NCBI GenBank assembly: GCA_003215295.1
Contig: QCKN01000007.1
Coordinates: 1-49,605 of the forward strand
DNA: 49,605 nucleotides
DNA from: Prochlorococcus sp. AG-409-P03
GTDB lineage: Bacteria > Cyanobacteriota > Cyanobacteriia > PCC-6307 > Cyanobiaceae
Reading direction: 5' to 3'
Shown here: positions 32,331 through 40,690 of the stretch, piece after piece
How the letters are laid out: each line of letters starts with the position of its first letter
Numbering within the stretch: the first letter of the stretch is position 1
Translations under genes and position numbers: made by a program
The notes under the pieces: model-generated
Databases searched by the model: none
Seen by the model: the letters and a program-made list of their open reading frames with translations, nothing else
Told to the model about the DNA's origin: nothing

Positions 32331-32516
32331 TTATTCTTCTTTCGTGGTCTCGGACTTTTCCATATTTTCAGAAGTTGTTTCTTGACTTACTCGTTTCTTT
32401 GAGTAGGAGCAATCACCATTTCCCCAAGCCAAAACAGGCGATGCACTTATTGAGAGGATAAAGAATAATGGAAGAATTTTTTTCAATTTAAACAAAATTT
32501 TTCGTATCATAATCAT
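32331..32516 (-). CDS. Small secreted protein, 61 aa
   Basis: A signal peptide (KILPLFFILSISASPVLA) leads to a 31-residue mature part starting WGNGDCSYSKKRVSQ with a Glu/Thr/Ser-rich end. One Cys in the mature part could dimerise. Probably periplasmic or secreted. Function unknown. Confidence 0.6.
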   Translation of the reverse strand: MIMIRKILFKLKKILPLFFILSISASPVLAWGNGDCSYSKKRVSQETTSENMEKSETTKEE

Positions 32517-32607
32517 GTTTTTGAGCAGTGAGTTCTTTAGAGGAGAAGATAGGTTGTAATTGTTTGCTATCTGGCTTGTTCGTGTATGAAGTCCCAGCGA
32601 GAATCTT

Positions 32608-32884
32608 CTATTCTTGAGAGGGAGCAGTAGATTTTTCTCCTTTCGGTTCTAAAGAAGCAATAAAACCCATTGCAGTCATCACTATTCCTTTTGCAGAAAT
32701 TACTTCTGTCTTAATACGCTGGAATGCTTCCTTCAGAGGCTATTTGACTCAATGTCCCTCCGTGGTTCAAACCAGAGGTTTTCAAAGACTGTAAATTGAG
32801 TTGGGACTTTACTGGTTTTTTAGCATCTGCAGCCCACGTCGTTAAGGATTTGACCAGATCATTTCCATAATGTATGCATGTCAA
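32608..32884 (-). pseudogene. Small gene split by a frameshift
   Basis: The upstream frame (from a TTG at 32884) reads NDLVKSLTTWAADAKKPVKS, then LKTSGLNHGGTLSQIASEGS and stops. An overlapping frame continues EAFQRIKTEVISAKGIVMTA to STAPSQE and a stop at 32608, but has its own upstream stop and no start. The two halves join with a one-base shift near 32735 into one plausible protein of about 90 residues. The rest of the gap to 33102 shows no gene. Confidence 0.45.
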
Positions 32885-33101
32885 ACTATCGATGATCTAC
32901 CTAGGAGAATGACTCATCCTTTTTACTACTCTTATGAAAGTAAAGTTCTCAAGGATGACAGGTTGCTTCTTTTTGCTTATTAGGCCAATGCCTTCTCTAA
33001 TGGTTAAGAGGCTTTTTAAAAAGCAAATGAATGATATCGATTACCGTCTGGTTGGACGAATTTAAGATTGTCATGAACTTAGAAGTAGTTTAGAACATAA
33101 G

Positions 33102-33470
33102 ATGATGACTCTATTTTCTTGTTTCCTCTCTCTTGTTTTAGCTCTTACTCCTTCTCCAACTTTTGATTGTGATGGTGTGCCACTTAAGGTGACAATCAGA
33201 AATAATTTAAATGGAGACTTCTCAGTTGTAACTGACTTGGAGACAGTAGATCCAGGAGCTTTTGTAGTGCTCGATTGGCAAGATATAAGCTTAATGCTTC
33301 CAGTATCACTTAGAAAAGGAGAGATTAGTTTTACGGATAGGAAGTGGCTATGGAGTTACCAAGATAAAGAACAGGGATTGCATGAAGAACACCCAAGATT
33401 TGCTCAGTTACTGCCAAGTGGAGAAATTGTTGAGCATCAATGTAAGTTGCCTTTAACAGAGTCTGCTTAA
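33102..33470 (+). CDS. Secreted hypothetical protein, 122 aa
   Basis: A short signal peptide (MMTLFSCFLSLVLALTPSP) precedes a beta-rich domain beginning TFDCDGVPLKVTIRNN, with GAFVVLDWQDISLMLPVS and RKWLWSYQDKEQ. Two mature Cys (DCDG and HQCK) may bridge. It is tryptophan-rich for its size. Predicted periplasmic; no family recognised. Confidence 0.65.
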   Translation: MMTLFSCFLSLVLALTPSPTFDCDGVPLKVTIRNNLNGDFSVVTDLETVDPGAFVVLDWQDISLMLPVSLRKGEISFTDRKWLWSYQDKEQGLHEEHPRFAQLLPSGEIVEHQCKLPLTESA

Positions 33471-33480
33471 GATCCTGTCG

Positions 33481-33669
33481 TTAGTCTTTCCGCGTGTGAA
33501 TCTGCCCAAACAGTTTCTCTATGCGCAGTTGAATTGCATACAACTGAGTTCGACTAAAGAGCAGTTGTTTTCCTTTATTGTTTTTAATGGTCGCAACTAG
33601 CACATAAAGCTGTATAGCCAGGAATATCAACCCAGTGAGCAGAAGAGTTGTGTAAGGATCGCCAATCAC
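33481..33669 (-). CDS. Small membrane protein, 62 aa
   Basis: GTG start. It has one membrane helix (TLLLTGLIFLAIQLYVLVA) and a basic tail with RTQLYAIQLRIEKLF. Its end is 10 bp from the end of the plus-strand gene at 33102, so the two converge. Function unknown. Confidence 0.55.
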   Translation of the reverse strand: MIGDPYTTLLLTGLIFLAIQLYVLVATIKNNKGKQLLFSRTQLYAIQLRIEKLFGQIHTRKD

Positions 33670-33780
33670 TTTTAATCGATGGTTGACCTTTTCCCTTTCT
33701 AGCGGTTTTCAGAAGTCCTTCAGTAGATAATCTATTAATGGAGGGGAGGTTGCAACCTTTGTGCGCCTAATCCGCAATTT

Positions 33781-34182
33781 ATGAGCTCCAAAAAAGAATT
33801 TTCTGAGTCTTTCGACAATTTGACTGATGAACAACTATCAGAGCTGGTCAAGGCTAATGATGAATTGGAGGAGGAAGGGGCCAGAATAATAAATGATGAG
33901 CTAGACCAAAAAGCAAAGAGAAGATTTGAGAGGGAATCTTTCCGCAGACGCTGGCAATCCCCTCTTGAGATTTTCAACCGCTCTTTACTCCTTCTATTCC
34001 TAGGGAGCTTCCTTTTCTCATTTGTTTCTGTCTATGCAATAAGTCCTTGGTGGTTTGTTTGGTATTTGATTAGTGCCTTCTCCTGCATTTTGTATATACC
34101 AAATCGGAAAGCGCTAAAAGAATTGCTTGATGCCTGGCCTAACATTAATGATCTAATAAAAAGGTTTGGTAAACTAGATTAA
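33781..34182 (+). CDS. Two-helix membrane protein with acidic N-terminus, 133 aa
   Basis: An acidic cytosolic N-terminus (SFDNLTDEQLSELVKANDEL) and a basic patch KRRFERESFRRRW precede two membrane helices (LLLLFLGSFLFSFVSVYAI and WWFVWYLISAFSCILYI). The tail is soluble. No family recognised; composition strongly protein-like. Confidence 0.65.
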   Translation: MSSKKEFSESFDNLTDEQLSELVKANDELEEEGARIINDELDQKAKRRFERESFRRRWQSPLEIFNRSLLLLFLGSFLFSFVSVYAISPWWFVWYLISAFSCILYIPNRKALKELLDAWPNINDLIKRFGKLD

Positions 34183-34385
34183 ATGTTTTCCCAAGAACTC
34201 AACATCTGAAAAGCAAGTTTTGACTATCTCAATGCTATTGCCATCTGTATAAGCTAGCTTTTCTTCGCCAATACTTCACGCCAGCTAAATGCATCGATTC
34301 AGCTAAAGAAGTGATGTAGGTTTTACTATTAGTGAAAAGTCTAGGATTTACTTTTTGTCTGTATCTTGTCGAGTTTACTGGAAAC

Positions 34386-34814
34386 TTACTCTTCTATTGA
34401 AGGCTTACGTTGCCGCTTCTCCTTCAATCTACTGCGATGTTTTTTTGCAGTAATTCGACGTTTCTGCGAAGCAAAGGTTGCCTTAGTCATCTTCCTTGAT
34501 TTTGGAGGAGGACTTAACCCTGCTCGTAATAGTACTTTCAAACGCTCTAATGCTAATTTTCGATTTTTGTATTGGGATCTTTCTTTTGTTGCGACGACCT
34601 TGAGATACCCATTAGTACATCTGCTTTGAACCTGCTCAAGTAATCGCTCTTTTAGTGAAGAACTAATGACTGAGGATTGATTTATATCGAAGATAAGCTC
34701 AACTCGGCTGTCAGTAGTATTTACTCCTTGCCCTCCCGAGCCAGAAGATCGAGAAAATCGCCACTTCAGTTCTTTGGATGGGATAACCAAGTCAGAGTTG
34801 ATAGTTAAATCCAT
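34386..34814 (-). CDS. arfB: Alternative ribosome-rescue factor B (ArfB/YaeJ)
   Basis: A 142-residue protein with the catalytic G27-G28-Q29 loop in SGSGGQGVNTTDSRVEL. It shares the release-factor peptidyl-hydrolase domain but lacks codon-recognition domains. The C-terminal tail (about 105-142) is very basic (KKHRSRLKEKRQRK), as needed to fill the empty mRNA channel of a stalled ribosome. ArfB frees nascent chains from ribosomes that have run off mRNA ends. Length matches E. coli ArfB (140). The 400 bp upstream hold only a faint repeat echo near 35028 and no gene. Confidence 0.93.
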   Translation of the reverse strand: MDLTINSDLVIPSKELKWRFSRSSGSGGQGVNTTDSRVELIFDINQSSVISSSLKERLLEQVQSRCTNGYLKVVATKERSQYKNRKLALERLKVLLRAGLSPPPKSRKMTKATFASQKRRITAKKHRSRLKEKRQRKPSIEE

Positions 34815-35216
34815 GGAAAGTCAAAATAAAGAATCTTTTTTCTAGTTTCTTTCACTTAATTCTTTTGCCAAAGAGTTTTGCATTTGGGTGCATCAAACGA
34901 CAGTAAGAGAATTCTTGGCTTTATTAGTCCATGTCTTAAGCCCAGCAACTTTACTTACCCATGAAACTCTGCTCCTTAGGCAATGATTTCAATAAGTGTC
35001 TTTCCTAGATATTGGAATCACACTCAATTGTTCATTAGTCAATATTTAACCTTAGCCATTTTCTTAGGAGTTGGAGACAGGCCTGAAGTTTATAGAGGGC
35101 ATTGATACCAGAGTTCCTATGGCCCACTTACTTGTTAATACAGACAATTTCCCTAGAACTATGCTCACAAAATATTAATGAATTTCTCTAGAATCTAAAT
35201 CTCTCGAGTTCATCCA

Positions 35217-36161
35217 ATGGTTTGGTCTTCTGAGTTAATGCCGAGGCAAGACGGGCGAATCGCCTTTATCACTGGCGCAAATAGTGGTTTGGGTTTTGCT
35301 ACAGCACAAGCTTTAGTTGAAAAGGGTGCCACAGTTATTTTGGGGTGCCGATCGCTCCAGAAAGCTCAACAGGCCCGAAAGAAATTGCTAACAAAAAGTG
35401 AGAATGGGCATATTGAAGTATTAGCGATAGATCTTGCTGATTTGGAAAACGTAAGTCTAGCCATAGATTATATGGTGAGTAAATATCAGAAACTTGATCT
35501 TCTAATTAACAATGCGGGTGTGATGGCTCCTCCTCGGACAGTTAGCAAACAAGGATTTGAGATTCAATTAGCAGTCAATCATTTAAGTCACATGGCCTTA
35601 ACGCTCATGCTATTACCTTTGCTTTCTAAGCAACTTGGTGCAAGAGTTGTAACTGTTTCCTCGGGCGCTCAATATATGGGGAAAATTAATTGGGATGACC
35701 TTCAAGGTGCAGAGCAGTACGACCGCTGGGCATCTTATTCACAAAGTAAACTGGCAAATGTCATGTTTGCCCTAGAACTTAATGAGAGATTAAAGAGTTC
35801 AAATCTTGCTGTTGCTTCGCTTTCGGCACATCCTGGGTTGGCACGAACAAACTTGCAGTCTAATTCTGTGAAGTCTAATGGATCTTGGCAAGAGGCTCTA
35901 GCTTATAAATTGATGAATCCACTGTTTCAAAGTTCTTCTATGGGATCTCTCCCTCAGTTGCTTGCAGCAATTGATCCAAGCGCTCAGGGGGGAGAGCAAT
36001 ACGGCCCTCAATTTAATTTTAGAGGTTATCCTAAACTATGTCAGATAGCACGATCTGCTCTCAATAAACAGGACAGAGAAAGATTGTGGAACGTTAGTTA
36101 TAGTCTTATTAAAGATTTTGTTAATATAAATAATTCTTATGTTCTTTCTGGTCATAATTGA
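35217..36161 (+). CDS. Short-chain dehydrogenase/reductase (retinol dehydrogenase/POR-like)
   Basis: A 314-residue classical SDR. The cofactor site TGANSGLG is at 19-26, NNAG at 98-101, catalytic Ser near 148 in TVSSGAQY, and the YSQSK box gives Y174 and K178. The Arg in GCRS at about 45 favours NADP(H). The closest type is the retinol-dehydrogenase/protochlorophyllide-reductase-like group, but the true substrate cannot be told. A 26-bp perfect hairpin follows about 310 bp downstream. Confidence 0.85.
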   Translation: MVWSSELMPRQDGRIAFITGANSGLGFATAQALVEKGATVILGCRSLQKAQQARKKLLTKSENGHIEVLAIDLADLENVSLAIDYMVSKYQKLDLLINNAGVMAPPRTVSKQGFEIQLAVNHLSHMALTLMLLPLLSKQLGARVVTVSSGAQYMGKINWDDLQGAEQYDRWASYSQSKLANVMFALELNERLKSSNLAVASLSAHPGLARTNLQSNSVKSNGSWQEALAYKLMNPLFQSSSMGSLPQLLAAIDPSAQGGEQYGPQFNFRGYPKLCQIARSALNKQDRERLWNVSYSLIKDFVNINNSYVLSGHN

Positions 36162-36470
36162 AGCCCCCTGATCACTCTTTTAGGGCCCCATCTTGTTAAT
36201 TAGAGATAACTTAGTTTCTGAAATTAATTATTATTTTCGAAGCTCTAGAGGGCATTGCTTCATTAGCTCATCTATCTTAATTGAATTATCTAGATAGTTA
36301 TTCTATTTTGACTAAAGCTCAATGAACTTTGCACGAATGCTGTATTTGGATGGCTAGGCTTTTATTTTATTAATTGTTGTTTGACTCATTTAAAGATCCT
36401 GTATTGAATAACAATCTAGATAAACTTTTTATTTAGAGAAATATCCGTTTACTCTTATTAAGAGTCCTAT

Positions 36471-36532
36471 AGATCTCAGCAAAACGCATGCAGGGGTCTC
36501 TTTAAGCCCCTGCATGCGTTTTGCTGAGATCT
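36471..36532. terminator. 26-bp perfect inverted repeat between convergent genes
   Basis: The left arm (36471-36496, starting AGATCTCAGCAAAACGCATG) and right arm (36507-36532) pair perfectly over 26 bp around a 10-nt loop. It ends 22 bp before the stop of the minus-strand gene at 36555 and follows the SDR gene. It probably serves as a two-way transcription stop, but is unusually long and has no T tract. The rest of the 36162-36554 gap shows no gene. Confidence 0.6.
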
Positions 36533-36554
36533 GTCACTAGTGAAGTTTAATGTC

Positions 36555-36866
36555 TCATGTTTTAACGCCAAGCTTCTTTTTCTCTGTTTCGACTGGAGCT
36601 AATGATTTCAGCTCTTCTTGAAGTTCATGTTCTCGCTCATTCATAATTTTGATGCGAGATTGATAGTGTTTTTCAAGCCTTGTTCGAGAAATTTCAAGAT
36701 TCTCGAGTTCCTCTTGCCTTTGTTTTAGCTTGATTTGCTCTAATTGGCTGTCTGAGACGACATAAACAGTTCTCATAGGAGTGAAGAAAGAGTCAGAAAA
36801 GAGAGTTTCAAATAATGATGAGTACATGGAGTTCTGTGCGAGAACATAATTACTATGGCCGAACAT
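36555..36866 (-). CDS. Coiled-coil protein, about 103 aa
   Basis: From an ATG at 36866 (MFGHSNYVLAQNSMYSSLFE) the protein has a short aromatic head (TLFSDSFFTPMRTVYVVSD). It is followed by about 55 residues of charged coiled coil (EQIKLKQRQEELENLEISRT and on). A longer frame reaches 36920. The head-plus-coiled-coil layout suggests an oligomeric structural or chaperone-like protein. No family recognised. Confidence 0.6.
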   Translation of the reverse strand: MFGHSNYVLAQNSMYSSLFETLFSDSFFTPMRTVYVVSDSQLEQIKLKQRQEELENLEISRTRLEKHYQSRIKIMNEREHELQEELKSLAPVETEKKKLGVKT

Positions 36867-37035
36867 TGTCGAAGAAGTAATGATGGAAACCGAAGTGCTT
36901 GATTCGGTAAATATCACCACCTTCGGTTTGTACTACTTTAATAGCTGAAACTACTTAAGCTTAAACACTTAAGTGCAAACCCTATACCTAATTCAAATAA
37001 ATATGTTATAAATGAATTAGTCGAATAGGAGAATT

Positions 37036-37200
37036 ATGAAACTAAGAACTCCTTTCACCGCAGTTGCAAATCCACTTAGAGATCTCGACCGTATCCACGA
37101 TTTTAATTACAAGTTGCCTAGTGAAACTCAAGGTGACTTTTGGGATCAGGAATGCAAACTCCATCCCACTAAATCTACTTGCAAGCTCTATGAAGTGTAG
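37036..37200 (+). CDS. Mini-protein with CP12-like C-terminal tail, 54 aa
   Basis: AGGAGAATT gives a strong ribosome site before the ATG. The product starts MKLRTPFTAVANPLRDLDRI and ends DFWDQECKLHPTKSTCKLY-EV. The end matches the protein at 17776-17994 (DFWDxECKxHPxxSxCKxY) and the CP12 tail pattern C-x8-C-x-x-Y. The rest of CP12 is missing. The next gene starts about 30 bp downstream, so they may be cotranscribed. Confidence 0.65.
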   Translation: MKLRTPFTAVANPLRDLDRIHDFNYKLPSETQGDFWDQECKLHPTKSTCKLYEV

Positions 37201-37229
37201 ATAAGATTCTTTGTCGTTATTTAGGAGAC

Positions 37230-38141
37230 TTGCATACAGAAGCTAAACATGTGAATTCTGGCGAAAAACTTAGAACCGATGCACCTCTAGATCATGCTGG
37301 CAAAGGAGAGAATTTCGCTCCTACTGACTTATTGGCTACAGCTGTAGGAACTTGTTTCCTTACAGTAATGGGAATAACCGCTAAAGAAAAAGGGTGGAAA
37401 TTAGATGAGATAACAGTTGAGATTGATAAGAAGATGACTACTCAGGGCCCTCGCAAGATTGAATCTTTATTGCTGAAAATTGATATGCCACCTGCCTTAA
37501 CCTCTGATCAATTAAAGATCCTTCAAAAGGCCACGAAGGATTGTCCTGTTTTGAGAAATCTAAATGACTCAATAAACATTAAAGTTAACTGGAATCTATC
37601 AAAAAAGGTCAAACAAGTATCTCTGAATTTTGTCCCTATTAATGTCTTTCGTGAAACTCCTCAAGTCAAGTTCTTTGATGCAGGAATTAAGGGTTCTAAT
37701 GGATCTGATGTTGTAATTCATCATGGAGCTGCACTCTCTCCTCCTAATGACGACGAATTGGAACAGTATTACGTTCACCACCATCAGATTGATTACAACT
37801 TGGTGTTAGATGGAAGCCGTACTTTTACTCTGCTCAACCCTGAGTGGGATGAGCCTCATCACGTGATTTACCTCAATCCACAAATGGGTGCTCTTCAAAT
37901 ACCTATTGGGACTTATCACCAATCTATTTCAGGAGCAGAGGGCAGCATAGTCTTGAATCAAGCAGTAAGAGATATTGATTTTGATCCAAATAAGGAATTT
38001 ATTCCTGTCAGTTTGCGAGATAGGCCTGATTTGCAAAAAGCAAAAGAAGCCAATCCTGTTTTCTGGGTTTGGGACGATGGAAGGATCAGGAGATTGAGAG
38101 TCGGTCATGACTCTAGGGCCCACAAGAATATCCCTAATTAA
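37230..38141 (+). CDS. OsmC-cupin fusion protein
   Basis: Residues 1-125 are an OsmC/Ohr domain: EAKHVNSGEKLRTDAPLDHA, PTDLLATAVGTCFLTVMGI with the first redox Cys, and the second Cys in KDCPVLRNL. Such proteins reduce organic peroxides. Residues 135-303 form a second, cupin-like domain rich in His (VIHHG, YYVHHHQIDYNL, EPHHVIYL). The start is odd: the family's strand Y-L-G-x-L-x-T-E-A is present, but begins upstream of the TTG at 37230, where the open frame back to 37194 has no ATG, GTG or TTG. The native start may be ATT at 37206 or may be lost. Joining these two domains is unusual. Confidence 0.75.
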   Translation: MHTEAKHVNSGEKLRTDAPLDHAGKGENFAPTDLLATAVGTCFLTVMGITAKEKGWKLDEITVEIDKKMTTQGPRKIESLLLKIDMPPALTSDQLKILQKATKDCPVLRNLNDSINIKVNWNLSKKVKQVSLNFVPINVFRETPQVKFFDAGIKGSNGSDVVIHHGAALSPPNDDELEQYYVHHHQIDYNLVLDGSRTFTLLNPEWDEPHHVIYLNPQMGALQIPIGTYHQSISGAEGSIVLNQAVRDIDFDPNKEFIPVSLRDRPDLQKAKEANPVFWVWDDGRIRRLRVGHDSRAHKNIPN

Positions 38142-38249
38142 TGATGATGGTACAAGTGTTGCTGGATTCATTTTGAGAGTTTTTATAGGAAAATTAGGAG
38201 AGGTGTCTTGTGCCTTTTGTTGTGACTAGGATATCTGCATAATTCCTAC

Positions 38250-38483
38250 TTGGTTTTTGTGGTAGGCCAACTTGAAAGCTTAGTCCTAGAGCTAGATGTC
38301 AGTAAAATTAGCAGTTCTCATTCTCTCTCTTTTTTAGAGCTTCAACCTACAAAAGTAGATGCTGCATTGCTCCTTGCATGTTTTCAAAAGAAAGAATTGT
38401 CCACGATTGCTCTTGCTTCTTGTAATGGTGTGATAAATATGTACTTTGGGCCTTTTGACCTATGTCTACTCAAGAGTTGTTAG
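38250..38483 (+). CDS. Hypothetical protein, up to 77 aa
   Basis: A TTG-started frame with VGQLESLVLELDVSKISSSH and FLELQPTKVDAALLLACFQK, balanced and protein-like. No clear ribosome site. It overlaps the next gene by 22 nt. Moderate-to-low confidence. Confidence 0.35.
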   Translation: MVFVVGQLESLVLELDVSKISSSHSLSFLELQPTKVDAALLLACFQKKELSTIALASCNGVINMYFGPFDLCLLKSC

Positions 38484-38707
38484 AGGCCTCTCTGCAAGAT
38501 CCGGCAATAGGCGATACCTCCAGATTTAAATGGCATGTCACTCCAATAGGAATTGCCGCACTTTGCAAAGATCAAGAACCTTGCCTCTCTGAAAGCTTTT
38601 ATGCTGATGTAATTAAAGAAGGGTTGGCGGTAGGACTGGATCTATCTCGAGAGGAAAGGGAATCCCATTACTCTCAGAAAGGTTTAGTAATCCTGTTCTA
38701 TTCTTAG
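38462..38707 (+). CDS. Hypothetical protein, 81 aa
   Basis: ATG-started frame MSTQELLEASLQDPAIGDTS, with SESFYADVIKEGLAVGLDLS and an end KGLVILFYS. Soluble, acidic, two Cys. Good protein-like pattern. Function unknown. Confidence 0.5.
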   Translation: MSTQELLEASLQDPAIGDTSRFKWHVTPIGIAALCKDQEPCLSESFYADVIKEGLAVGLDLSREERESHYSQKGLVILFYS

Positions 38708-39098
38708 AAGTTGGCTGTTTTTCATGTTATAGATCTCAGTTCGGAGCATTTTTTGAGACAAAGACTTCTGCTATCTTTACAGTTATCGATAATAAACTAA
38801 TCTTGTCTAGAAAAATTTAAAGATCAGTGAAGTAAAGAGAAGTAGCTAAAGACTGACGGCCTTTTCTGGAGGGTCTTATTTTATCGTTATGATCGTTAAT
38901 TGAAGCACTAGAATCTCTGGCAAGCTCTAAGCATGCAGAGATTTATTCAGAGCGGCATTGTTGAGAAGTTGTTCGGATTAGGTGTTTTTACCGGAGACGG
39001 CATTTTGTATCTGTTGCTACCATTTCAGCACGTTCGTCCTTTAGTTGGGATGCATGTTTTGGTAGCAGGGAACGGGGCTGCCATTTCGGAGAAACGTT

Positions 39099-39278
39099 AT
39101 GAACACGCTTCCATTAATTCGTTCGCATATGAAAAAAGCCGAACGCATCCATAAAGCGCAGCTAATTGCTACTTCGTGTGGAAGTAAGTCCGATGACCAT
39201 GAAGCTTTAAATGCTAATTCAGCTTCAAGAAAGGAGAAGGCTAAGCGTTTACATAATGCTCAATTAATGGCGTTCTAA
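39099..39278 (+). CDS. Small basic protein, 59 aa
   Basis: GGAG 8 nt upstream of the ATG. The product starts MNTLPLIRSHMKKAERIHKA and ends RKEKAKRLHNAQLMAF. Two related segments, KAERIHKAQLIA and KAKRLHNAQLMA, make it an internal repeat protein of basic helices. It overlaps another frame (38933-39154), which is disfavoured. Confidence 0.55.
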   Translation: MNTLPLIRSHMKKAERIHKAQLIATSCGSKSDDHEALNANSASRKEKAKRLHNAQLMAF

Positions 39279-39419
39279 AAGGAGTCAAAGGTTTAACGTA
39301 AGCTCTATTCTATTCCTTTCACTTTCTAAGAGGCAGTATTTTTACTGCTACTAAGGCAATAGATTTACGATGAAAAAATACACTAGTTGACCCTTGACAA
39401 TATTTGCTTATGCTGGATC

Positions 39420-40223
39420 TTACTTATTTTTAATAGAGCCTTCTTCTCGTAAAAAAGTTAAGGAAACTAAGCAAAAAACACCTATTAAAGGGCCTGGAGA
39501 GAGATTGAAAATAATCGCCAGTAAAAATCCAATGAGAGATATCAGCACACCAAATCCTGCAGAACGAATCATTGCGGAACGCAAACTACATGCTTGATGC
39601 AAACCCAAAAGTGCTGGTGCTGAAAGTAAGCCTATAACCAAAATAACTCCCACAGCAGACATTGAACTCACGACAACAAGAGCAGTTACTAAACCAACTG
39701 CTAAGCGTAACGAAGAAACCTTTAGACCATTCGATGCAGCTCCCTCAGGATCTAAACCTAAAAAAACTAATTTCTGATATGAAGTTTTTAGAAGTGATAA
39801 TAATGCAATTGTTGCAATGATGACTCTAATTAGATCACCTAAACCAACTGCAAGTAAGTCGCCAAATAAAATAGATTCAAGGTTGATTCTTATTTCTAAA
39901 AGAGGAACCAATAGAATCCCTAAACCAAGCGTCCCAGCGAGAACAGTATTAATAACAGCCTCGTTTTCTATGTTTTTTCTCAAGGCAAGCCTTTCTGCAA
40001 GCACTGCTCCAATTAACCCACTAAGAACCCCACCTAATTCAGGATTAGCTCCTATAGCAAGTGCTAAAACAAGTCCTGGAAGTACTCCATGAGATATCAA
40101 ATTCGCTTGTAGGAGGCGACGATGAGTAATTAAGACAGCACCAGTTGCAGGACAAAGCATGCCTACTACAAGGGCCATAACCAAGGGTAAAGCCCACCAA
40201 GAGTCGAAAATTGCTTTTATCAA
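39420..40223 (-). CDS. znuB: Zinc ABC transporter permease
   Basis: A 267-residue integral membrane protein with about eight helices, of the manganese/zinc ABC-3 permease family. Typical blocks are HRRLLQANLISHGVLPGLVL near the start, LFGDLLAVGLGDL in the middle, and MSAVGVILVIGLLSAPALLG, the late motif. It would form the transmembrane channel for metal delivered by the periplasmic protein at 41528. It lies in a zinc cluster with zur, the ATPase and the binding protein, which supports zinc over manganese. It is convergent to none and divergent to zur (50 bp apart). Confidence 0.88.
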   Translation of the reverse strand: MIKAIFDSWWALPLVMALVVGMLCPATGAVLITHRRLLQANLISHGVLPGLVLALAIGANPELGGVLSGLIGAVLAERLALRKNIENEAVINTVLAGTLGLGILLVPLLEIRINLESILFGDLLAVGLGDLIRVIIATIALLSLLKTSYQKLVFLGLDPEGAASNGLKVSSLRLAVGLVTALVVVSSMSAVGVILVIGLLSAPALLGLHQACSLRSAMIRSAGFGVLISLIGFLLAIIFNLSPGPLIGVFCLVSLTFLREEGSIKNK

Positions 40224-40272
40224 AGGACTAAAAGACTAATCTTGGGAAAGGTTTGCGATTTAACACCGGAGC

Positions 40273-40683
40273 ATGCCCGAGAAACGAGTTGGTCTTACGG
40301 CCCGTCAACAAAAGATCTTGGAAGAGTTGAATGATTGTCCTGATGAGATGAGTGGTCAAAAGCTTCATAGGAATTTGCTTGCTAGTGCTGCCAATATGGG
40401 TCTGACTACTGTTTATAGGAATCTTCGTACTCTTCAGCAGAAAGGATTGGTGAGATGTCGAAACCTTCCTACAGGTGAAACACTCTATAGTCCTGTGAAC
40501 AGAGATCATCATCATTTGACTTGTGTTGATTGTGGGCGAACTATGGTTTTGAAGTCCTGTCCAATAAAAAACATCCAATTACCTAAGGCCCAAACGAGAA
40601 ACTTTGAGTTGTTGTTTCATACCCTTGAATTTTTTGGTCTTTGTAAAAGTTGCCATCAACGTCAGGAGGCAATTGAAATTTGA
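40273..40683 (+). CDS. zur: Zinc uptake regulator, Fur family
   Basis: A 136-residue Fur-family repressor. The winged helix holds LTARQQKILEELNDCP and MGLTTVYRNLRTLQQKGLVR, and the dimer/metal domain has DHHHLTCVDCGRTMVL and GLCKSCHQ. The CxxC pairs (CVDC and CKSC) hold structural zinc. Position inside a znu cluster identifies it as the zinc sensor Zur rather than the iron sensor. When zinc is plentiful it should bind the inverted repeat at 41435-41461 and repress znu genes. Convergent with znuC, ending 8 bp from its end. Confidence 0.88.
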   Translation: MPEKRVGLTARQQKILEELNDCPDEMSGQKLHRNLLASAANMGLTTVYRNLRTLQQKGLVRCRNLPTGETLYSPVNRDHHHLTCVDCGRTMVLKSCPIKNIQLPKAQTRNFELLFHTLEFFGLCKSCHQRQEAIEI

Positions 40684-40690
40684 ATCGCTA

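Noticed and set aside
38933-39154. 73-codon plus-strand frame
   Set aside because: It has no ribosome site, and its second half overlaps the better-supported 39099-39278 gene in another frame. Its first half could still be coding.
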